Assembly: GCA_019671005.1 (NCBI GenBank)
Contig: CM033732.1
Span: 9,893,932 to 9,957,931 of the forward strand
Reading direction: 5' to 3'
Origin: Hibiscus mutabilis
Lineage: Eukaryota > Streptophyta > Magnoliopsida > Malvales > Malvaceae
Length of the DNA stretch: 64,000 nt
Shown here: piece after piece, positions 55,847 to 64,000 of the stretch
Numbering within the stretch: the first letter of the stretch is position 1
Layout of the letters: every line of letters starts with the position of its first letter
Program-made: the position numbers and the translations under genes
The notes under the pieces: generated by a model
What the model was told of the DNA's origin: nothing
The model's database searches: none
What the model saw: the letters and a program-made list of their open reading frames with translations, nothing else

Positions 55847-56555
55847 GACCCAAATTTTAGAGACCCAAAAAAGCAAAAACCTTTAATTTTTATAATAAAA
55901 AGAGCTTATTTTAAAATATTACCAACGTTTCGAAATTACCATTTTCACTTAATAAAAAGCAAAAACCTTTACTTTTTGATGGAAAATGAAAAGGGATTAA
56001 AGAAAAAAACCCATTTAAGCATTTTTAAGGAAAAGCAAAAGGTCGGTGTTAATCCTTATTTTTTATATATATTTTTAATTTTTTAGAATGTCAAAGTAGA
56101 ATAGAAATTATATACCGTTTTTAGTGGTATTTATGCCACACACTAAAAAATTAATTTAGGGTTAAAATTTATAGTTATAGTTTAAAGAATTAGGATAAAA
56201 TATATTTTTTAGGGTTTAAAATTTAAAATTTAAACATAAAATTTATTTTTTAAAATATTAAACATAAAAACGGATAAAAAATATATGATTTTTTTCATCA
56301 AATCGGCGGTGTGTAAATGTTTGAGAGATATTATTTTATAATCATGATCAAAATTGACACAATGTTCTCGACAACTGTTTTTTTATTATGCCATTAAAAG
56401 TTGTCACATCTTCTATTAGTTGTTTAATGATTGGTGATTTTTTTACAATAATCTAGTGATTGAAAAAGTAAAATTCGAAAATATAATTGATTATTTTGTA
56501 ACTTTACACTTTTTGGTTAGAACTAGATTATATTACTAGATTATATTATTTAGAT
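55847..56555. other. Gene-free stretch
   Basis: AT-rich with TTTAGGGTTAAAATTT-like MITE words at 56155-56280. No supported gene. Confidence 0.45.
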
Positions 56556-57017
56556 TTAATTGCACCACACGCCTCTAAACTATGATTTCATTTTAATTTG
56601 ATCGTTAAATTTTTAAATTTTCTGATTTTACTCCAAACTATTATCATCATGCCAAATTAATTCTAAATTTTTGAATTTCAATTAACGCTCAAATTATTAT
56701 TTATGTTGCATCATATTATTGCATAATACACATCAGTGTTTACATCATGACAATTAACAATTTTTATAACGGTTTTATTAACATGAGATATGATTAGCAT
56801 ATACTGATAATTTGATGATGAAATTAAATTGTTCAAAAGTTTGGGGATCAATTTAGAATGAGAGTCATAATTTGGGGATGAAATTGGAACATTCAAAAGT
56901 TTGAGGGTTAACTTAGAATGAGGGTCATAATTTGAGGATGAAATTGGGATATTCTAAAGTTTAGGGCCCAATTTAAAATGAGAATCATAGTTTGAGGACG
57001 TATGGTGCAATTAACTC
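56556..57017. mobile_element. Foldback MITE, TTTAATTGCA family, copy 2
   Basis: Same family as 29709-30226, with the centre (ATTATTGCATAATACACATC) in the opposite direction. Right arm has four tandem units of about 54-60 bp (GGGATGAAATTGGAACATTC type). Confidence 0.7.
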
Positions 57018-57662
57018 TATCTTTTATAACCAATTTTATTGTGGTAAATGTAAAAGTAACGAACCCAAAATGATAAATTTGTGTTTTAGCCCCTCAAGTT
57101 TTGTTAAAATTTCAAATTAATATAATAATAAGATTGAATTTTGATCCCCGAAAATGATAGAAATGCATTTGGACCCTTCAAAAAAATATATTGAACTTCA
57201 ACCTCTCGTACAAAATTTTCTGAATTAAAACACAAATATAAAAGTTTGATTGTGAATTTGTTTATCCAAAGAAACATAATTTTTACCATTTGGTTTTGTT
57301 ATATCAACCTCTTCTTCATCAACATAAAATGATATACGGTTTAGAAAAGGAATTTGAATTAAAAATAAAATGCTTTATGGGTATAAAAACAGTGAAGGAG
57401 AGCCACTGGCTTCCATATGAACAAAAAACAAAACATGATCCAAGAATAGGAATACCAGTAAACACCAGTTGATACAAAGTTATGTCAGATTCAGAATCTG
57501 AAATTTGTATACTGTAAACACCAGTCCAATGGGAAACACTTGCATAAACGCCAATATTAGGATATAATGAAAACCTAGCACCTACCTTTCGTATTTATAT
57601 AATGCTTTCGTTTAAAAAGAAAAAAAAAGGACTCTTCAACCATGAAAATATAGATTTCAAAT

Positions 57663-57914
57663 TCAATCCAGCACCCTGGAACATGCGGTACAAGCTTTAG
57701 ATACCATAGGGATTGCAGTGGAAAGATCAGATATAGGTAACAAGCAATTGGAGAGTAAAGCACTGCTAGTTGCAGTGAAAAAAGCTTCCCAGTAATGTGG
57801 TGGAGGGATGCTGTTAGCTGCCTCGATATCGATCTCGAAAAGCTCTTCGTCTTCTTCGTATTTCATCTTCGTTACACCCTGCGGAATTTCTTCTTTGATT
57901 GCAGAAGAAGCCAT
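57663..57914 (-). CDS. Small acidic protein of unknown function (83 aa)
   Basis: Open frame from ATG at 57914 to TGA. I prefer this Met (MASSAIKEEIPQG) over the upstream in-frame one at 58049, because the extra 45 residues look like translated 5' UTR. An acidic patch EEDEELFEIDIEAAN (residues 20-34) is followed by SIPPPHYWEAFF, SALLSNCLLPISDLSTAIPM and a C-terminal KACTACSRVLD with three Cys or so. No signal peptide or membrane segment. The balanced codon use and GC content stand out from the AT-rich surroundings, so it looks like a real plant gene. I have a vague memory of plant proteins with ELFEIDLE...IPPPHYWE but cannot name the family. Confidence 0.65.
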   Translation of the reverse strand: MASSAIKEEIPQGVTKMKYEEDEELFEIDIEAANSIPPPHYWEAFFTATSSALLSNCLLPISDLSTAIPMVSKACTACSRVLD

Positions 57915-58049
57915 CGGAGTCGTTTGATTTTTTGTGAAAGTTTTTAGAGTATGCATTTGCTTAAATATGTGGTGGCTTTTGGTTAGTGGAGTTGAGGGAA
58001 GGTGGTAAGTAGAACGCTCTTCAACAAATTCACCACAAATTTTGGTCAA

Positions 58050-61000
58050 AACAAAGCGACAAAATCAAACTTCAATTTCCGAATCTTACAAAGGAGAAAT
58101 TGGCTCACTGCATCATTTATGACCCATCTAATAACTTTCAAGTAATTATCCAGTCCTTGATTACATGTAAGGAAGAGGTGAAAATTTATCTTAGAAAAAA
58201 AATAATATAGAAAAATATTATTGAATATGACCATAAATAACATGGTGAGCCTGACTCATCTAATAATATTTCCTTTCAAACGCGATTTCTATACATAATC
58301 TTCCGTTTGAAATACTTCCGTATACAAGCTTGTAACTTACTCACCACAACTTTACTATATTTTTCCTCTTATGAGAAAATATCTCATGCACGGCGGTGGA
58401 AACAAATAATTTTCGCAAGCGTATTAATTTTAGAGTTTAGAGATTTTATTTATAGTTTAAGGCTTAAATTTACAGGTTATGGTTGGAATTTAGGGTTTAA
58501 TTACCTTTCTTTTATTAATATTTTTCCTATTTTTATCCGACCATTTTTCATTAAAAATTTTAATTTCACCGACAAGGTATTGTTTTAACGGTAAGGTTTA
58601 TTCAATTCACATCCTATATGAATTCTAGTCTAATTTTACACTGTTTTAAATTCTACTGTACATGGATGGTTGTTGTATATATATTATAATTATGAATCCA
58701 ATAGTATAATTACAAACTTTATTAAATTTAAGGGTTAAACATAATTTTTTGAGTAATTAAAAAAATCTTAATGTCAACAAAACATGTGGGTTGTTATCCA
58801 AACTCTTCTTAACTTAATATGAAATACATGCAACTCATACTAAATACTTATTAATTAATACCAATTTTGTCTTTTTAGCAAATTAGTTTTCAATAACTTG
58901 GAATCTATCTCATGCTAGAGGGTTCGTAAGGACAACGAGAAAGCAAAGAGATTTGTTGTCCCCCATTTTATAGGATAAAAAACATTACAATAAAAAAAGG
59001 AGAATGTTCGAATCTATCTCATCCTAGACTACAGCTTATGGTCAATTGCAGTAGTGATGAAGGTTAATTTTCATTTTTAGGTAAAAAAAATTATCTTATA
59101 TCTTTATTAAAATATATAAAAAATAATTTTTTTAATATCATTTAAAAATGATTAAAAAATAATTTAATTCACCTAAGCCTGTCCTTGTGAAGTCATGGAT
59201 TTGAGAAGTAGAGCCAACTACTCCTACACAACACAACACAACACAGCACAAGTTATTAAACTTTTTCTGGAAAATGGCATTTTATAAAGTTATAAAGAAT
59301 CCAAGTTGTCTCAACGACCAATTCCAGAAAACAATATTTCTATGCTTAATTCGATGGTAGTTGTACTTGTATCTGTGAGGAAAACTAGACAAATAAAACC
59401 GATTAACTTCAATAAATTCTTTAATATTATAATTAACCGTTCCTAGTCGTATTGGTCAACTAACGAAATGAACAAAAATGTAAACAAAATGATAAAATAT
59501 GATTTCATAATTCGTGTACAAATTTTAAGGAATTGATAGTTTTTCCTGTCAGAAGTTGTGATCCAAATTTTGTTCGTGGAGAAACTAAATTGATGAAAAA
59601 TAAAATTGGAGAAAATTTGTGATATGTGGTGGATGCAAAGGACATCTCAATAGTTAGTGTCCGTACACAAGTATATTTTCTACAATTATACTTTATTTTA
59701 AAGTAAAAAATTCAGTTTGATTAAAATTTCTTTGTAATGAAGTATCTGTCCCTATAAATAGATACATTGATTCAAGTTAGAATATATAGTTGAATAACCT
59801 ACAAATCCAGCTAAAGCACAATCATCTTGTATTCACCTTTTTTAACATTAGTAAATTTCTCCTCCTTTGCACGTGATATTTTCAAGTAAATCTTAGTATT
59901 TTTTTCTTTATTGTGCGATCACATATTTACCGTTTTCTTTCAACAACTCCAACGAAACAAATCTCATTAGGTAAAATTGCTTAGTAGTATCTATGTACTT
60001 TGTGGATATTTAGGGATCAATTGGATCATAAAATATAAGACTGTGAGTGTAAAGATTATGGGTGTCAATTATTTTTTCATTTTTTCATATCATCCAAATT
60101 ATTTAAATACTATATATATAAGGTGATATTAGAATTTCAATAAAGAGAAGTTAACAGTTTTTCAATTTTTATCATGACACGAGAAAATATATAATAATTG
60201 ATGCCCCCTTAAAAGACATAGTTACGCTTCCATCACATTTGAGTCGAATTGATAAAAAAATTGAAGACTAAAAGAAATACAATAAAAATTTAAGAGCAAA
60301 AATAATTAACCAAACAAAACTAAGGGCTAAAAAGGGCATTCTACTTTTATATTAAGATGATGAAAAGATTACCATCAAAGCCCAAATTAGACAATATGAG
60401 AAGAAATCTTAATACCATCTACGTCAAGACGTGATAAATTTATATGACACTTTATGTTGGCATTATATTGTCATATAAGTAAACAAAATAATATGTCAGT
60501 CAAAAATTAATTTTATAAAATTATATAAAATATAAATTTATTTTTTTGTTATCTATTCTGTTAAATCATCTTAAGACATTGATCATTAATTGACTAACGC
60601 TTTTTATTTACAAAATAGTCATTTTAATTCAAAATGATACATTAAAAATTAAATTTTTTTTAAAAAATAAAATCTATAATAACTATTCAATTAAATGTAA
60701 GTTGATGCCTAGCTTTAGATACAAATAGGAATGCAGTTTAGCGTAGGACAATAGCTTTGGCATCGGCTGTCGTGGATTTTATTGAATGCATCTAGAATTG
60801 ATTAGTGGGCGAGTGTAACGTACAATAAATTTAGGGCGCGATTAAAAGACATTAAACTTTGATATTTGTCTAAATACTTAAAATTTTAGATTTTTTAATA
60901 ATTTTTAGCTTAGTTTTTTTGTTTTTTACAAGCATTGATACTTGTCTAAAAACTTAAAATATTATCAAAAAAGTAAGTAAATATCGATAGTTATTCAAAA

Positions 61001-62621
61001 ATATAAAAAAATTAACTTAAAATGTTATCAGAACATTTAACATTTTAAATTTTAAATAAATTAATTTTAAAATTTATTATCATTTAACCACGTCCTGAAC
61101 TTGTCACACCCCAAATTTACCATAGATAAGTTGTGTTGCCTCGAAAACACAAAACTATGGAGTTCAGAGATAACATTGGAAAGCTGAATTCTTGACCAAA
61201 AGTAGACCATGAATTTTTCTAACACATACTACTATATATATTTTTTGTTCAAAAAAATACTAATATATTTTTTTTTACTTTCCTCATACACATGCAAGTA
61301 AATTCAACTTAAAATGAATTATTTAATCTTTCAAAGTTACATCATTTGCATTGTAATGGACATTTAGACACGATTGGTTTATGAGAAGTGAAGAACCCTT
61401 AGGATGCGGCTAAAATAAGACGACCCTACACAAATTCTTATTATTTTGATAAGAATCTGTATAACTATATAAATTTTTACCTAAGGTAAAATCTACACAA
61501 GTTCTTATTAAAATAGTAAGAATTTAAGTTATAATATAAGAATTTGTGTAATAAGATAAATTATTACCTAAAGCAAATTTTATACAAATTCTAGTTGATA
61601 AGAATTTATATAGTTACACAAATTCTTATCCAGTTAATAAAAATTCCGGTTCTACCTAAATTATTACCCAGACTTATATAATTTTTTACCAAAATAATAA
61701 GAATTTATATAAGATCGCATTTTAGACTCACTTTAACTCGCCTCAAATTAGTATTTCTCTGAGATATGGTTGAGTGAAAAATTTTATAAAAGAAAATTTC
61801 TTGAAATTAGGTAAAGCATAATTGAATGGTCAAATCATCATTATATTTTTAATTGAAGAGATATCCTAATGAACATCAGGTATACAGAAATTCTTGTTGG
61901 GATCTAAAAGAGCAAGAATTTCAACAGGGAGCTCCCTAAAGATTCTGGGAGCAAGACATAGGTGTTGGTATAATTAACTGCAAAATCAATTATTAGCATT
62001 GACAGAATAGATAAAAACATTTAAAATAAAAGATGCAATTATGTCGTGATGATTCACTGTTTTAAAACTAAATTTAGTTCGATGAGTATAATCGTTATAA
62101 TGGTTGAATACTTTATAAAATTAGTACAATCTCTTTAAAAATTCGTACATTCAAAAATTTGAAGCGGATAAAATTGATAATGTTCTTCTCTTAAAAATCG
62201 AAACTTACAAAAAGCTGTAGAAGCTTTTGTAAGAAACATTTGAAATCGCTTAGAAAGTAGTGACTAGTGAGAGCAAAATATGTTATTTGCTTGGATGATT
62301 TAAAATGAAAAAGAAACATGATTTATTTATAAGCATATTTTAGAGGACAAAAACGTCAAATATAGATAAAAGAAAATTGCTGAATTAATTCCGTTTCCGA
62401 AACTGTCCATACCCCTTAATATCAGTTCATCAATTCCATTTAAAATGGAATATTAAACGTGAGAAATCGGACTGAATTCATACCACAATTCAAAGCAATT
62501 AACGTGGTAAAATCTATATGAATTGCAACATTTATTGCTGCAGCTATATCAAACCAATCCAAATTATGCTGGCAAATCAATGCAAATAACGCACGCGGCT
62601 GCTACAATTAAGGGGCATGTA
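58050..62621. other. Long gene-poor stretch
   Basis: No supported gene in 4.5 kb. Seen in it: TTTAGGGTTTAA-like MITE words (58430-58510); a strong TATA-like CCCTATAAATAGA at about 59751-59763, possibly an old LTR or promoter; a TTGTCACACCCCAAATTTACC end typical of Gypsy LTRs near 61098; and repeated ATAAGAATTTGTGTAA / TTACACAAATTCTTAT inverted words at 61430-61720. Confidence 0.45.
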
Positions 62622-63081
62622 TGTTGGATTAAAATCCGCAATTGTGGGCACATATGTAAAATGTATGATGTTATTATAAAGTATGACACAAAATTAAGTG
62701 TCATAGGTATTAAAGTGTCATGGAAATAAAAGTGTAGATACCATAAGATGTATTTATAATTCAATGAGGGGCAGAGTTGTAAATATTTAATAGTTGATTT
62801 ATTAAATCAGTCTATATAAAGAGGTAGTGGTTCTCAAGAAATATGTTAACTTGTTTTTCTCTCCTTCCCCGTTAGAGAGTTTTACGTTAAGAGAAAACAT
62901 ATCTTCTTGGAAGATCAATACCAAATATTTAGGATTTCAACATCAATATTCAAAGTTTTCAATCTATCAATAAATTCAGGTACGCTTTCGCATTCAGTTT
63001 ATTCGGTTTATTGTTCTTGATGATTTGACATGATAGATCATGGGTATTAAGTTTCATATTATGTTATGGTTTATTCTAACA
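62622..63081 (+). mobile_element. Copia 5' LTR (460 bp)
   Basis: Starts TGTTGGATTAAAATCC and ends TTATTCTAACA, with TGTT/AACA inverted ends. A TATA box TATATAAA lies at 62813-62820. The Met-tRNA primer site follows at 63084. The 3' LTR must be outside the window if the element is complete. Confidence 0.75.
62813..62820 (+). promoter_or_regulatory. TATA box of the Copia LTR
   Basis: TATATAAA in CAGTCTATATAAAGAGG, about 190 bp after the LTR start. Confidence 0.6.
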
Positions 63082-63083
63082 AG

Positions 63084-63095
63084 TGGTATCAGAGC
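63084..63095 (+). other. Primer-binding site (initiator tRNA-Met type)
   Basis: TGGTATCAGAGC two bases after the LTR. This 12-mer is the classic primer site of plant Copia elements. Confidence 0.9.
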
Positions 63096-63859
63096 TAAAT
63101 TATGTTGAATCACTGAGAATAAATTTATTTTCTATTTTTTTGGATTGATTCATTCATCTAGTTTTATGAATTTAATATTTTGATCTGGTTTAATATTTAG
63201 ATTAAATATGGAAGTTAAAGTTTTAAGTTTTTGATCTATTACATACGAAACTTTTAGAGTTTTGTGGTAATTGATATTTATAATTTCTATCCGATACAGA
63301 TGATGGGTTTCAGGAAATTTTAGGAATTGAATTTCATTATTTTTTAAGGTTTTGATTAAGCTTTTAATTAAAAAAATTGCATAGACGCCAGGCACATGTG
63401 CGCCTCTTTTAATAAAGGGGATAATGACGCTCTTAATCATTCATATTCTCAATTCATTCAGTTTAGTCCATACTTGTTTCTTGCAATTCAGTTTTAATGC
63501 CAAACAGTTTCTGTCTTTTATAATTCAGTCCAGTTTTTTTTTTAAATAATATACACTGGAAATAATGTCTGAGTTCATTTTAGTTTTTAATCAATAAAAA
63601 AGGCATGAGTGAAGTCTTAGCTTCAATTAAAGTATATATACTTTGGATTATATAATTTCGGTATTGTTTTTAGAATCTAGCTTTTTATTTATTTGACATG
63701 AAACTCGTTCTTATTCAGATTATGTGATCTATATTTAATTTTGACTTTGACTTTAGAAGTATGTGATTGCATAATTTTGAAATATCATATTGTTTTATTT
63801 GATATAAAATATACCTGGCTTTACTTTTGGAAAGTATGTATAGTAAATGCAATCTATGA

Positions 63860-63890
<31 letters not shown>

Positions 63891-64000
63891 TTAGAATATA
63901 TATTATTGGATTTAGTTTGATCAATTTTTTAAAATTTTGATCATTAGGTTATTATGGACATATGTTAAAGTTTAATGTGATCATTTTATGAATTATTCAT
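63096..64000 (+). mobile_element. Copia internal region, start only
   Basis: 900 bp with no gag frame seen, so either a long leader or a non-autonomous element. A (TA)n run lies at about 63861-63887. Confidence 0.5.

Noticed and set aside
59751..59763. CCCTATAAATAGA as a gene promoter
   Set aside because: Good TATA consensus, but no coding sequence follows; may be an LTR relic. Mentioned only within the gene-poor stretch.

Overview
The window is plant nuclear DNA, AT-rich and dominated by transposable elements. The gene set (an ABI5-type bZIP gene, a BIC-type cryptochrome inhibitor, PPR and LRR-kinase relics) and the mix of repeats point to a eudicot. The Gypsy LTR style and the ABI5 sequence make cotton or another Malvaceae my best guess, but that is an inference. 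Only three loci look like real host genes, all on the minus strand: a BIC1/BIC2-like gene (3846-4292), a four-exon ABI5 orthologue that appears disabled (22848-24818), and an 83-codon gene of unknown function (57663-57914).

Layout. 1-2768: a Gypsy LTR end and a 5'-truncated LINE. 3846-4292: BIC-like gene. 4787-8508: 5'-truncated Copia element with its 3' LTR. 8520-13958: a Gypsy LTR split by a complete non-autonomous LTR element (9102-13565). 13959-20055: MITEs, a PPR relic and a Pack-MULE carrying an LRR-kinase piece. 20056-22440: a full-length Gypsy LTR on the minus strand. 22848-24818: ABI5 locus. 28.6-38.2 kb: SINE-like, hAT-like and foldback elements, a second Pack-MULE, and the tail of another tandem-repeat LTR element. 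38933-40714: solo LTR. 40787-53824: a 13-kb composite with three LTRs and two internal regions. 53.8-64 kb: LTR end, MITEs, a LINE fragment, the 83-aa gene, a long gene-poor stretch, and a Copia LTR with primer site running off the window.

Two structures stand out. The first is a family of non-autonomous LTR elements, seen as one single element and one double element. They carry an Ogre/Tat-like primer site and PPT, no recognisable gag-pol, a conserved leader block, a hairpin against the PPT, and large arrays with a period of about 51 bp. In the composite the arrays form a two-monomer higher-order repeat of about 102 bp. The second is a group of Mutator-like foldback elements whose inverted arms hold tRNA-like A-box/B-box modules, all pointing outward. 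Sequence identity between the two internal copies of the composite changes abruptly near 50985, which may be biology or an assembly fault.
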